33,019 bases of DNA from Betaproteobacteria bacterium (GCA_009693245.1 SHXO01000027.1:1-33019), one strand, 5' to 3'; positions 7,727 through 16,690 are shown, numbered from the stretch's first letter. Numbers and translations are program-made. Notes: a model not told the origin generated them from the letters alone.

Positions 7727-9078
7727 AAACAACGATCAGGATTGGCGCGGGTTCCGCGTGGTGGGGCGACCGTATCGAGCCCGCGGCGCTCAATGCGGAA
7801 AAAGGCGATCTGGATTACCTGTGCTTCGAGACCATGGCGGAAGCCACCGTCTCCGCGGCCCAGGTACGAGCGCGGCGCGATCCAAGCTTCCCCGGTTACG
7901 ACACCTATCTCGACGACCGCATGCAGGCGGTGCTCCCCGCTTGCCTCAAGCGCGGCACGAAGATCGTCACCAACCAGGGATGGATCAACCCCAACGCCGC
8001 CGCCGAGCGCATCGTGCATTGGCTGCGCCACTTCGGCGCCAATGGCATTAAGGTCGCCGCCGTTTCTGGCAGCGTCATCAACGATCGCGTGTTCGAACTC
8101 ACAGAGACGATTCTGGAGAACGGCAAACCAACCGCATCGCTGGCCGGCCAAATCGCTTCCGCCGAGGTGTATCTCGGTGCCGAACCCATCGTTGGCGCCC
8201 TGAAGCAAGGTGCGCACATAGTCGTCACGGGGCGCGCCGCGGACCCCTCCATTTTCATGGCGCCCATGATGTACGAATTCGGTTGGGATGCCCTCGATCA
8301 CGCCAAACTAGGAGCGGGAAACGGCATCGGGCACTTGATGGAATGCGGCGCGCAGATCACCGGCGGATATTTCGCCGACCCCGGTTTCAAGGAAGTACCG
8401 CAACCTTGGAATCTCGCCTTCCCCATCGCGGAGGTGAATGCGGATGGCAGTGTGGTGATTACGAAGGTGGCCGGCACCGGGGGCGTCATCAATCTACAAA
8501 CGGTAAAGGAGCAAATGCTCTACGAAGTGCACAACCCCGCCTACTACATCACGCCAGACGTAGTGGTGGATTTCACCACCGCGAAGCTTGAGCAAACGGG
8601 ACCGGACCGGGTGCGCGTGACCCACATCGGCGGTAAACCCAGGACACCCACCCTGAAGGTTTCCATCGGTTGCATCGAAGGCTTTATCGGCGAGGATATG
8701 TTCTTCTACGCCGGCCCGGGCGCCCTACAGCGCGCGCAATTGGCCAAGAAAATTCTGGAGGAGCGCTTCAAAATCGTGAAGCTTCAAGCCGAGGAACTTC
8801 GTATCGACTTCCTCGGCCTGAACGCGATTCACGCAGACATGACCCCGCGCGATGCGCCTGAACCCTACGAGGTCGCGGTGCGGGTGGCCGCGCGCACCAA
8901 GACGAGAGAAGAAGCCGTCAAGGTGGGCCGCGAAGTGGATGGCATGGCCGTCTCGGGCGTGGGCATGACCGGCAAGCGCGTGCCCCACCAAGAGCGTACG
9001 CGCGAGATCATCGGCATCTGGTCTTCGCTCGTGGCGCGCGACAAGATTCATCCTTCCATTCGGATTTTCGAGAGCTGA
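7723..9078 (+). CDS. Acyclic terpene utilization AtuA family protein (DUF1446)
   Basis: This 451-residue protein matches the AtuA/DUF1446 family: N-terminal IRIGAGSAWWGDRIEPA, LDYLCFETMAEATVSAAQ, then TNQGWINPNAAAE and VTGRAADPSIFMAPMMYEFGW. AtuA is required for citronellol/geraniol catabolism in pseudomonads, but its reaction is not well defined and relatives occur in many acyl-CoA degradation operons. This copy ends before the small C-terminal domain, which the next gene encodes separately. It is coupled to the SRPBCC gene by ATGA and lies three bases from the AtuA-related gene. The substrate here is unknown. Confidence 0.88.
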   Translation: MKTTIRIGAGSAWWGDRIEPAALNAEKGDLDYLCFETMAEATVSAAQVRARRDPSFPGYDTYLDDRMQAVLPACLKRGTKIVTNQGWINPNAAAERIVHWLRHFGANGIKVAAVSGSVINDRVFELTETILENGKPTASLAGQIASAEVYLGAEPIVGALKQGAHIVVTGRAADPSIFMAPMMYEFGWDALDHAKLGAGNGIGHLMECGAQITGGYFADPGFKEVPQPWNLAFPIAEVNADGSVVITKVAGTGGVINLQTVKEQMLYEVHNPAYYITPDVVVDFTTAKLEQTGPDRVRVTHIGGKPRTPTLKVSIGCIEGFIGEDMFFYAGPGALQRAQLAKKILEERFKIVKLQAEELRIDFLGLNAIHADMTPRDAPEPYEVAVRVAARTKTREEAVKVGREVDGMAVSGVGMTGKRVPHQERTREIIGIWSSLVARDKIHPSIRIFES

Positions 9079-9081
9079 TCC

Positions 9082-9429
9082 ATGCGAGTTCCCTTGAGAC
9101 ACCTGGCCCACGCCCGCTCCGGCGACAAGGGCAATACTTCCAACGTTTGCGTGATCGCCTATGCGCCTGAACTCTATCCGTTGCTCAAGGAACAACTGAG
9201 CGCCGAGCGCTTCAAGGCGCACTACGCGGGCGTGGTGCATGGCCGCGTGGAACGCTACGAGGTGGATAACATCGGCGCGCTCAACTTCGTGGCGTACGAA
9301 GCCTTGGGCGGCGGCGTATCGCGCAGCTTGTGCTTGGACAACTATGGAAAGTCGCTGTCCTCCAGGGTGTTGTCCTTGGAATTGGAGGTGCCGGACTCCA
9401 TGCGCTCGTTTCTGGTGGGAATGAAATAA
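9082..9429 (+). CDS. AtuA-related protein (detached C-terminal AtuA domain)
   Basis: This 115-residue protein starts RVPLRHLAHARSGDKGNTSN, the hallmark of the domain that forms the C-terminus of longer AtuA-type proteins. It follows the AtuA gene after three bases in the same orientation, so the two are co-translated and likely form one complex. The frame differs from that of AtuA and a proper ATG is present, so this is a natural gene split and not an interruption. It ends with TAA. Confidence 0.85.
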   Translation: MRVPLRHLAHARSGDKGNTSNVCVIAYAPELYPLLKEQLSAERFKAHYAGVVHGRVERYEVDNIGALNFVAYEALGGGVSRSLCLDNYGKSLSSRVLSLELEVPDSMRSFLVGMK

Positions 9430-9501
9430 CGCATCCATGCCTTAACCCCTTTTGCGAGAACCCCGCGTTTATAGGCAGGTTTTCTACAAAAGGAGAAGGT
9501 C

Positions 9502-11292
9502 ATGGCTTGGTTGCGCAAAATATTTCACGTTGCATTCGTTCTTGCGCTGTTCGCTTGCTCCGCTCCGGAGCAACACGGTAACGAGAACCCGCCAACGGCG
9601 GCTAATACGATCTCGATGGGCGATGAGATCGCGGCACCGCCATCGCAACCTTCTTCCGAGGTTCTCAAAGAATTAGATGTGCCCGCGAAGGACAATTCCC
9701 TAGCGAAAAGCAAAGCAGAACCGCAACGGCACATGCGGGAAGAAAAACTCTTCCTCGGCGAATCCGCGGTGGCGAAGCGCGGGATTTACCCAGCGGTCCC
9801 CTCGCCTGCCTTACAGTCCGGCGAATTTTCCCGCTACGCCCCGCTTCCGGAAAACACCGAGAAGTACCAGCACATCGCTCAGCATTCGGTGCAACTCGTT
9901 TTCGAACATCCGGTGTCCACTTTCAGCATCGACGTGGATACGGGTTCCTACGCGAACGTGCGCCGCTTCCTCAACGACGGGCAATTGCCACCCGCGGATG
10001 CGGTGCGCGTGGAGGAAATGATCAACTACTTTCCGTACGCCTACGCCAGCCCGTCCAATCACGATCCTTTCGCGGCACACACCGAAATCGCCGCCACCCC
10101 TTGGAACCGCGATACGCATTTGCTGCGTATCGCCATCAAGGGAAAGGACTTGGCTAAAGCATCGCTGCCTCCGGCCAACCTGGTGTTCTTGATCGACGTG
10201 TCGGGCTCCATGGACGAGCCCAACAAATTACCTTTGCTCAAATCCGCCTTCACACTCTTCACGAAAGAGCTTCGTGCGCAAGACAAGGTCGGCATCGTGG
10301 TTTACGCCGGAGCCTCGGGCGTGGTACTGGAACCCACATCGGGTGCCCATCAAGGCAAGATTCTCGCGGCCCTGGACCGCCTCTCCGCGGGCGGTTCCAC
10401 TCACGGCGCGGCGGGCATCGAACTGGCCTACCGCGTGGCGCGGCAAGCCTTCATTCCCGATGGTATCAACCGGGTGTTGCTGGCCACGGACGGGGACTTC
10501 AATGTGGGCGTCACGAACTTCGAGGCGCTGAAGAACCTCATCGAACAATACCGCAAGACCGGAATTTCCCTTTCCACATTGGGCTTCGGCACGGGGAATT
10601 ACAACGATCAATTGATGGAGCAACTGGCCGGTGCCGGCAACGGCCACTACAGTTACATCGATACGCTCAACGAGGCGCGCAAGGCATTGGTGGATGAGTT
10701 CACTTCCACGCTAGCCACCATCGCCAAGGACGTGAAGATTCAGGTTGAATTCAATCCTGCCACGGTGGCCGAGTACCGCCTTATCGGTTACGAGAACCGC
10801 GCGCTTAACCGCGAGGATTTCAATAACGACAAGGTGGACGCCGGCGACATCGGCGCGGGCCACACGGTGACGGCGCTCTACGAGATACGTCTTCGCGGCC
10901 ACGGCAAGAGCCTCACCGATCCGCTACGCTACCAACAAAGCCCTCAACACGCTTCCCGTACTGACGAAGTGGCCCTCCTGCGACTACGGCACAAGGATCC
11001 GAATGGCAGCGACAGCAAGCTGATGGAGACCGCCATACGCCTGCAAGATGAGCGCAAAAACATGGAAGCCGCTTCGCCAGAATTTCGTTTCGCGGTGGCC
11101 GTCGCGGCCTTCGGCCAGGAACTGAAGGGCGGCAAGTATCTCGGTAACTACGGCTACGAAGACATCCACCGCCTAGCGCAAAGCGCGGCCTCGGAGGACA
11201 AGTTTGGTTACCGCAGGGAGTTTCTGGAATTGGTGAAGATAGCCAGGAATCTGGCCACGAATACTGAATCTCGCTTGGATATTGCGCAATAG
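9502..11292 (+). CDS. VWA-domain lipoprotein of the YfbK type (vWF_A, DUF3520)
   Basis: This 596-residue protein has a lipoprotein signal with lipobox LFAC (Cys19), so it is probably attached to a membrane outside the cytoplasm. A low-complexity linker is followed by the N-terminal YfbK-type domain (STFSIDVDTGSYANVRRFL). A von Willebrand A domain follows, whose MIDAS motif DVSGSMDEP has Asp232, Ser234 and Ser236. The C-terminal DUF3520 domain ends EFLELVKIARNL. The role is probably metal-dependent protein-protein contact; the partner is unknown. A strong Shine-Dalgarno (AGGAGAAGG) precedes the ATG. The gene ends with TAG at 11290-11292, at the family's usual end, and a hairpin separates it from convergent msrA. 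Confidence 0.9.
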   Translation: MAWLRKIFHVAFVLALFACSAPEQHGNENPPTAANTISMGDEIAAPPSQPSSEVLKELDVPAKDNSLAKSKAEPQRHMREEKLFLGESAVAKRGIYPAVPSPALQSGEFSRYAPLPENTEKYQHIAQHSVQLVFEHPVSTFSIDVDTGSYANVRRFLNDGQLPPADAVRVEEMINYFPYAYASPSNHDPFAAHTEIAATPWNRDTHLLRIAIKGKDLAKASLPPANLVFLIDVSGSMDEPNKLPLLKSAFTLFTKELRAQDKVGIVVYAGASGVVLEPTSGAHQGKILAALDRLSAGGSTHGAAGIELAYRVARQAFIPDGINRVLLATDGDFNVGVTNFEALKNLIEQYRKTGISLSTLGFGTGNYNDQLMEQLAGAGNGHYSYIDTLNEARKALVDEFTSTLATIAKDVKIQVEFNPATVAEYRLIGYENRALNREDFNNDKVDAGDIGAGHTVTALYEIRLRGHGKSLTDPLRYQQSPQHASRTDEVALLRLRHKDPNGSDSKLMETAIRLQDERKNMEAASPEFRFAVAVAAFGQELKGGKYLGNYGYEDIHRLAQSAASEDKFGYRREFLELVKIARNLATNTESRLDIAQ

Positions 11293-11302
11293 GCGGTTTG
11301 CG

Positions 11303-11359
11303 GTGAGGCGTGAGGCGAAAGGCGTGAGGCGATCTCACTCGCGGCGCCTCACGCCTCAC
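11303..11359. terminator. Bidirectional hairpin between convergent genes
   Basis: GTGAGGCGTGAGGCG at 11303-11317 is inversely repeated at 11345-11359. A third GGCGTGAGGC copy at 11321-11330 could pair instead with 11346-11355. The right arm includes the msrA stop codon. Placement between two converging genes suggests a shared transcription terminator, though there is no T-run. Confidence 0.6.
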
Positions 11360-11904
11360 GCCTTCTTCAGTTTCCCCCCAAACTGCTTACGCATCTTATC
11401 CACCTTGGTTGCCACCACGAAGCGGCAATAAGGCGGGTTGGGATTTTTCTGGAAATACTCTTGGTGATAGTTCTCGGCCGCGAAGAATTCCGTGGCTGGG
11501 GTTACTTCAGTGACGATGGGATCGTCGAAGATCCGGTCTTTGATGAGTTGTGCGATCTTTTCCTCGGCGATGCGTTTCTGCTCGCCCGAATGATAGAAGA
11601 TCACGGACCGGTACTGCGATCCGACGTCGTTACCCTGCTGGTTAAGGGTTGTCGGATCATGGATGACGAAGAACATGTCCAGCAAACCGGAAAACGAAAT
11701 CGCGGCGGGGTCGAAAGTAATCCGCGCCACTTCGGCGTGGCCCGTATCCCCGCCACAAACCGCTTCATAGGTTGGGTTAGATTCGGCGCCGCCCATGTAA
11801 CCCGACTCGGCTTTCTCCACGCCTGCTGCCAGCCGAAGCGCCGCCTCTATACACCAAAAACATCCGCCCGCAAGCGTGGCGGTCTCGCGCTTTTCACTGC
11901 TCAT
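11356..11904 (-). CDS. msrA: Peptide-methionine (S)-S-oxide reductase MsrA
   Basis: This 182-residue protein has the MsrA signature GGCFWC at residues 13-18 with catalytic Cys15, followed by GYMGG, PTYEAVCGGDTGHAE and GNDVGSQYRS. The enzyme reduces the S-epimer of methionine sulfoxide in proteins and free methionine, using thioredoxin. Length and motifs are typical of a single-domain cytoplasmic MsrA. It is transcribed toward the VWA gene and ends with TGA. Confidence 0.96.
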   Translation of the reverse strand: MSSEKRETATLAGGCFWCIEAALRLAAGVEKAESGYMGGAESNPTYEAVCGGDTGHAEVARITFDPAAISFSGLLDMFFVIHDPTTLNQQGNDVGSQYRSVIFYHSGEQKRIAEEKIAQLIKDRIFDDPIVTEVTPATEFFAAENYHQEYFQKNPNPPYCRFVVATKVDKMRKQFGGKLKKA

Positions 11905-12217
11905 GTGATGTTCTCCATTTTCTCGCTTATCTATCTATGCTTTCATAATTCATGACGTATTTTTCCCTCACCCTCGGTCCCTCTCCCGGAGGGCGAGGGA
12001 GGGGAAAAAAACGACGTAAGAGACGCGCGCTAGCGTACAACAATTTTCTCGCCTAGCCTCCTAACCAACGATGTATATCCTTGGTCCAATTTCGCTTTCA
12101 TCCGCATCTCACTACTCTGGCGCCATGCCGTGAACGCTCGCAATACAAATTGCCCAAGAGGCTCACGGCGAAGGGTCTCGAAGAACCCAGCCCATTAACC
12201 CTTTCAAAGGAACTTCC
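11905..12217. other. Divergent intergenic region with a REP-like imperfect palindrome
   Basis: This stretch between msrA and the small exported-protein gene has no convincing gene. At about 11960-12011 it contains TTTTTCCCTCACCCTCGG, a C-rich tract and then a G-rich tract ending in seven A, which fold into an imperfect hairpin flanked by T and A runs. The composition resembles the element at 3128-3236. Because the flanking genes diverge, it is unlikely to be either gene's terminator. The rest presumably holds the two promoters, which I could not define. Confidence 0.55.
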
Positions 12218-12598
12218 ATGAATACTAGACTCTTATTCGGAATCGGTACCCTGCCAGCCTTGGCGATCTTAACCGCTCTGCAAGCCAACGCGGGCGCCAA
12301 CGACCCGGTGTGCACCATGGCGCGCGACGTGTCCAGCGTCTCGTGGCGAGCCTCGGCCCCTAGCATGAGCGCTCACTGCTTTGTGGAACGAAAAGTCACG
12401 GCGAACGCCAGCGGGCTTGACGTCTCCAATATCCTGGGACGTAGCGCGCCTCCAATTACCCTCGGCCAGAACACCGAGGCTACGGTTGCGTCTCGCGACT
12501 TACGGGGCAGCCCGGTGGAGGTGGTAATGGGACGCTCTGGTGGGTCCATCCCAGCCAAGGTGCGCAAGAGCGAGCAAAGCGTCGCCCGCGATCACTAA
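12218..12598 (+). CDS. Small exported hypothetical protein
   Basis: This 126-residue protein begins with a Sec-type signal peptide (MNTRLLFGIGTLPALAILTA, cleavage near ANA-GAN). The mature part is about 100 residues with two Cys, consistent with a periplasmic protein. AAAGGAA lies seven bases before the ATG. I do not recognise the family. It stands alone between divergent msrA and the regulator gene, and ends with TAA. Confidence 0.6.
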   Translation: MNTRLLFGIGTLPALAILTALQANAGANDPVCTMARDVSSVSWRASAPSMSAHCFVERKVTANASGLDVSNILGRSAPPITLGQNTEATVASRDLRGSPVEVVMGRSGGSIPAKVRKSEQSVARDH

Positions 12599-12795
12599 GC
12601 GGCTCGCATATATCCTTGGACATATGGCCGCACCGTAAAGGCTGGCGTAGTCTCTTTGCGTGGCCGGAAGTATTGGCCCGCGGAATCTCCTCCTGAGCTG
12701 TCTTGGATCCGGGGTTCGAGCCTCACCGCTCGCGCCTCGGTCTTTTTTTCCATCGCGGCAAAACGGGGCACAATAAAACGCACGGAGAGAAATCC

Positions 12796-13553
12796 ATGAA
12801 CCTGACGGATCCCCCCCGGGTCGCCGGTAACCCTGGTCCAGGGACGGAACTGGCCACGGGCGGCTTTCGCGCGGGGCTTTCGCTCAGCGCGCAGCACGTT
12901 AGAAGCGGTTCCAACGGCGAGGCGGAGCCTGAACAGGCTTGGCGCTTTGACGCCAGCGTGAAAGACTACGGGCTCACCCAAGTCGAGGCGGAGGTCTTGG
13001 CTCTCACCGCACAGGGCCTCACCAACTTCGAGGTCGCGCAACGCCGCGGCAGCTCCGAAGGTACGGTCAAAGTCCACATGAACCGCATCTTCACCAAACT
13101 CAAGTTGCGAAGCCGCTGCGAGGCCATAGCGTTTTATCTTCAACTCAATAATGTCGATCCCGAGGAGCTTCGCCGCGCGCAGACCGGCCACATGGACATG
13201 AAATGGCTGCTCTCGACCATGACTCATGAGCGCCACCCCAAAGGAACCGTGTTGTTTCGCCATGGCGACGTGGGGGACAAGATCTATATGTGCAGCGTGG
13301 CATTGTCGCTCTAAAGGAGATTGGCGTGGATATGGCACCGCATGCGCTATTTGGAGAAATCGGCGTATTCGCCCCGGAACACCGGCGCACCTGCACGGCA
13401 TTTTGCAAGACCGCCGTGGACTTGTTCACGCTCACTTTCGACGAAGTGCGGCGCTGCTATTTTCTCAATCCTCAGTTCGCCTTCTACATCATGTATCTCA
13501 TCACCCAGCGCCTGATGGCGGACCGCGAGCGGGTTCGCACGGGGGCTCGATAG
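12796..13553 (+). pseudogene. LuxR-HTH plus cyclic-nucleotide-binding domain regulator, split by a frameshift
   Basis: The first frame, from the ATG at 12796 (GGAGAG nearby), encodes a LuxR/GerE-type HTH (LTQVEAEVLALTAQGLTNFE, then EGTVKVHMNRIFTKLKLRSR). It is followed by the beginning of a cNMP-binding domain (GTVLFRHGDVGDKIYM) and hits TAA at 13312-13314. The rest of that domain (QRGIVALKEIGVDMA, FGEIGVFAPEHR, NPQFAFYIMYLITQRLM) continues in another frame from 13290 to TAG at 13551-13553. Adding one base at about 13290 restores the continuous motif KIYMVQRGIVAL. So the sequence carries a one-base loss, either real or an error. The HTH-first order is the reverse of Crp/Fnr proteins. The CHASE2 gene follows after 34 bases. 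Confidence 0.75.
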
Positions 13554-13587
13554 GGTTCTCCCGCCGGTGCATTCACTCCAATAGACC

Positions 13588-15096
13588 ATGGCGATCCGAG
13601 GGGGGGATTGGCTGGCATCGGCGCCCAGAGCGCTGGTCCTCATTTATGGGGGACTGTGCCTTACCCTTGCCGGCGTCATTCTTCAGACCGCCGACTTTGG
13701 ACAAGAGCTAGGCCGGGATTTCGGCTTGAGGCTTCTGTTTCGATTGCGTGGCACGCTGCCGCCCCCGGATCGCGTGTCCGTGGTGTCCATCAACGATTCC
13801 GCGGCCCAGCGCATGGGTCTCCCCGCGGCTATTGGCCCGTACCAACGTTGCGAGGATCTGAAAATTGGCGCACTTCCCCCGGCCCACCGGCAGCTGCCGC
13901 CCGCCTCGCGCGTCGCCGATTGGCCCCGGTGCGTCCACGCCAGGCTGGTGGATGCGCTCCATGCGATGGGAGCCAGCACCATCGTATTCGACCTTACCTT
14001 TCGCGAGCGAGATCCATTCGTGGTGGATGGCGAGGATGTTCGCGCCACGCAAGATGAGCAATTGGCCGGCGCCATGCGCCAAGCGAAGAATGTCTTCCTG
14101 GCCACCAAAGTCTATGAGACTCTTGACCAGGCCAACCCACAACTGTCGTCCGGCTTATCGAACATCAACGCGGCGACGCTGACACAAGCGATCCGCCGGG
14201 AGGCCCTCGGGATTGGGCCTTATCATATCGCCGATGTGAAGCCGCCCTATGGGCGCGTGTACCTCTACAGTAAGCCGGATACGCCGCGCCCAAGCGTATT
14301 GGTACTGGCCATGCTGTTTCAATTGAGGCAGGCCTATCCGGACGTCCTGCGCGAGATTTCTGGTGGAACGTCCCCCGCCTGGGGCCTTCCCGCCACCCAG
14401 GCGGAGTTGTTCGTTCCGGGCGAATTGGAGGCCACGACGCTCCAATTACGGCAACTGCTTCGCTCGCCAGGCAATGGCGTCCCCAGGTACGGGCGGACAA
14501 CAAAAAGTGCGGAGAGTGCGGCCCAGCGTTGGATTTCCACCCTCGCTTCGGAACCGGTCATCCAGACGAATTTCTACGGCCCGCCAGGAACGCTGGATAC
14601 CCTCAGCTACGAGGACCTTTTACTACCTGCCGCCTCGGAGGCAATGAAGAAGAAAATTAAAGGACGAGCGGTATTTATCGGTTACTCGGAATCTGCCCGG
14701 CCCGAGCAGCTCGATCACTTCGAATCCTACTTCGCACGCGGCGACGGCGTGCATTTCAGCGGCGTGGAATTGGCCGCCACGGTGTTCGCCAATCTGCTGG
14801 ACGGTTCGCAACTGCGGCGGGCTCCCACCGCCTTGGCGTTGTTCATCGTCGCGCTGCTCGCCTTTGTCCCGCTGGGGATTAGCTTGTACTGGCCCACGGC
14901 CATGGGATTCCTCGCCGCGGCGGGTACGGGTGCCGTGTATCTCGTTGCAGCGCTGGTTTTGTTTAGAGCCCACAATAGTTGGCTTCCCATCGTAATTCCC
15001 TTGGGCATCGTAGAACAGCAGCCCTATTCGCCCATCGCTTGCGTGATGAAAAAGCACGCGAATTACTGGGTCGACTCCTTGAGGATCAAGACATAA
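13588..15096 (+). CDS. CHASE2-domain membrane protein lacking a C-terminal catalytic domain
   Basis: This 502-residue protein has an N-terminal membrane segment (residues 13-31), a large extracytoplasmic CHASE2 sensor domain (VSVVSINDSAAQRMG, STIVFDLTFRERDPF, KGRAVFIGYSE, DGVHFSGVELAATVFANLL), and three closely spaced membrane segments near residues 413-475. CHASE2 proteins normally continue into an adenylate/guanylate cyclase or kinase domain. Here the protein ends about 30 residues after the last segment with an unconvincing tail and TAA. Another frame at about 15000-15090 encodes HRLRDEKARELLGRLLED, a helix of the kind expected after the membrane, so a frameshift plus loss of the output domain is likely. 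The cNMP-binding regulator just upstream fits a former cyclase. Confidence 0.72.
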   Translation: MAIRGGDWLASAPRALVLIYGGLCLTLAGVILQTADFGQELGRDFGLRLLFRLRGTLPPPDRVSVVSINDSAAQRMGLPAAIGPYQRCEDLKIGALPPAHRQLPPASRVADWPRCVHARLVDALHAMGASTIVFDLTFRERDPFVVDGEDVRATQDEQLAGAMRQAKNVFLATKVYETLDQANPQLSSGLSNINAATLTQAIRREALGIGPYHIADVKPPYGRVYLYSKPDTPRPSVLVLAMLFQLRQAYPDVLREISGGTSPAWGLPATQAELFVPGELEATTLQLRQLLRSPGNGVPRYGRTTKSAESAAQRWISTLASEPVIQTNFYGPPGTLDTLSYEDLLLPAASEAMKKKIKGRAVFIGYSESARPEQLDHFESYFARGDGVHFSGVELAATVFANLLDGSQLRRAPTALALFIVALLAFVPLGISLYWPTAMGFLAAAGTGAVYLVAALVLFRAHNSWLPIVIPLGIVEQQPYSPIACVMKKHANYWVDSLRIKT

Positions 15097-15112
15097 TGGC
15101 ACCTCTAATAAT

Positions 15113-15703
15113 TCAGCATTCTAGAGTAGTGCGTATGGAATCGAATACCGTTCTTGCTGGAAGCGCATAGGTGTACGCATCCTTCAACGTGATGGTGCCT
15201 GTGGCGGATCCGCTGTCCAGCAGATTCAGGCCCACCGGCACCGACTGAACGGGAATTGCCACGCTCAATCCCATGCTTCGGCTTACGGAGAATCCGTATG
15301 AGGGGAATGCCGCCAGGGGAGCGTTATCGAAATTAGGCTGTTGCGTTCCTTGTCCATCCGGAAACTGCCAATGCCTGGGTGGTGCATTCTTTCCATCTTC
15401 CACGTGAGGCCAGCCACGATAGAAATCGGAGTAGCCCTCAATAGACAAACGGGCAAGATGGTTTTCCAGTGGCAGGAAACCCTTGTCCGTGTAGATACGG
15501 ACTTGATCCTCCACTGGCGTTTGCACGAGGAAGACATCGCCGGGTTGCAAATCTTCCGTAAGCGGATAGACAGGAATGATCTGGCTCGCCCGAATCGAGA
15601 GTGACCAGTCCTTGGCCACTCGCGCCAGTTGGTCCGTAACCAACCGCTCCGTAGCACACGCGCCCAGCATGCAGGCGAGGCCCATGACGATCAACGTTTT
15701 CAC
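15113..15703 (-). CDS. Hypothetical lipoprotein
   Basis: This protein of about 196 residues has a lipoprotein signal, MKTLIVMGLACMLGACAT, with lipobox LGAC. I chose the GTG at 15701-15703, because AGAGGGG lies nine bases upstream; the TTG at 15707-15709 is too close to it. The mature part has no domain I recognise. A pattern such as LQPGDVFLVQTPVEDQ suggests beta structure. The C-terminus (ARTVFDSIRTTLEC) stops abruptly only 16 bases from the convergent CHASE2 gene, so a truncated 3' end is possible. It ends with TGA. Confidence 0.65.
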   Translation of the reverse strand: MKTLIVMGLACMLGACATERLVTDQLARVAKDWSLSIRASQIIPVYPLTEDLQPGDVFLVQTPVEDQVRIYTDKGFLPLENHLARLSIEGYSDFYRGWPHVEDGKNAPPRHWQFPDGQGTQQPNFDNAPLAAFPSYGFSVSRSMGLSVAIPVQSVPVGLNLLDSGSATGTITLKDAYTYALPARTVFDSIRTTLEC

Positions 15704-15844
15704 CGGCAACGTCCCCTCTTACAAATCGACGATCCGCCAAGAATACCTCCAGGCCGTTTCGAAATCCATCTATCCTTCGATAGACAGACCACGCGCAAAT
15801 GTCTCTTATGAGGCCGCGCTGCTACTCGGTAACCCTGCTCTTCC

Positions 15845-16612
15845 TTACTTCTTTGAGGACCCAGCCTCCGTCGCCCACAACATGCGAAGCTTCGCGTAGC
15901 GGTAGTAGGTGCCTTCCGCGCTGGATACGGCCAGCATGAAGCCGTGGCGGCCGTCCAGAAATCCTGCTCGCAAAAAGTACGTTCGGATGAACGCCCACAG
16001 GCCGCGCAAGACGGCCGAGCGCAGTCCGGCACGCTTACCCTGGGCGTGGAGCATCTTGGCGCTGGCGGTGGAGTAACGGTCCATCTTGTCCAGTACGTCT
16101 TCCAGGTCGGTGAAGCTCTCGTGCATCAAGGGTTCGCGCAGTGCGCCTATCGTACCGCTCACGTTCATGTTCTCGTGCACTAGCAAATCGGTGAAGCGCG
16201 CGTGGCCGCGTTTGAACAGACGGATCACACGGTCGGGCCACCAGCCGGAATGGCGGATGTAACGGCCGCAAAAACTGGACAGACGCGGTATGCGAAACGC
16301 CACCTCGTTACCGGGCGACGCGACGGCTCTCTGGATTTCATCGCGAAGTTTGTCGCTTACCCATTCATCCGCGTCAAGGCAAAGCACCCAATCGCTCGTG
16401 GCCAAATCGAGTGCCCGATTCTTTTGCGGGCCGAAGCCTGGCCAATCCTCGCTGACATGAACCTTGGCGGTGTACCGGCGGCAGATTTCCACGGTGCGGT
16501 CGGTGCTGCCGGAATCGAGCACGACAATTTCACTGGCCCACTTGACGGACTCAAGGCAGCGGCCAATGGCGGCTTCTTCGTTCTTGGTGATGACGATGAC
16601 CGAAATGCTCAC
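15845..16612 (-). CDS. Glycosyltransferase family 2, WaaE/KdtX-like
   Basis: This 255-residue GT-A-fold glycosyltransferase starts SVIVITKNEEAAIGRCLESV, has DSGSTDRT near residue 33, and the metal-binding DAD at residues 80-82 (LCLDADEW). The layout and length match the LPS-core beta-1,4-glucosyltransferase WaaE/KdtX subgroup, including the RHSGWWPDRVIRLFKRG block. It probably adds a sugar to lipid A-core at the inner membrane using a nucleotide sugar. It stands alone, 141 bases from the lipoprotein gene. It ends with TAA. Confidence 0.87.
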   Translation of the reverse strand: MSISVIVITKNEEAAIGRCLESVKWASEIVVLDSGSTDRTVEICRRYTAKVHVSEDWPGFGPQKNRALDLATSDWVLCLDADEWVSDKLRDEIQRAVASPGNEVAFRIPRLSSFCGRYIRHSGWWPDRVIRLFKRGHARFTDLLVHENMNVSGTIGALREPLMHESFTDLEDVLDKMDRYSTASAKMLHAQGKRAGLRSAVLRGLWAFIRTYFLRAGFLDGRHGFMLAVSSAEGTYYRYAKLRMLWATEAGSSKK

Positions 16613-16690
16613 GCGCGCGGATTGGAGAGAATGGAGCGAATTGGGAAAACCACGATACTGCTTTGCCGCGAAGTGTGCCCGGGTTCACAC

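Noticed and set aside
12705-12735. tRNA-like T-arm GGGGTTCGAGCC
   Set aside because: The flanking bases do not form a T stem, and no acceptor, D or anticodon arm can be placed around it.
13608-14057. 149-codon plus-strand frame overlapping the CHASE2 gene
   Set aside because: The CHASE2 frame carries clear domain motifs. The alternative is Arg/Pro-rich and would require reading through the TAG at 13551.
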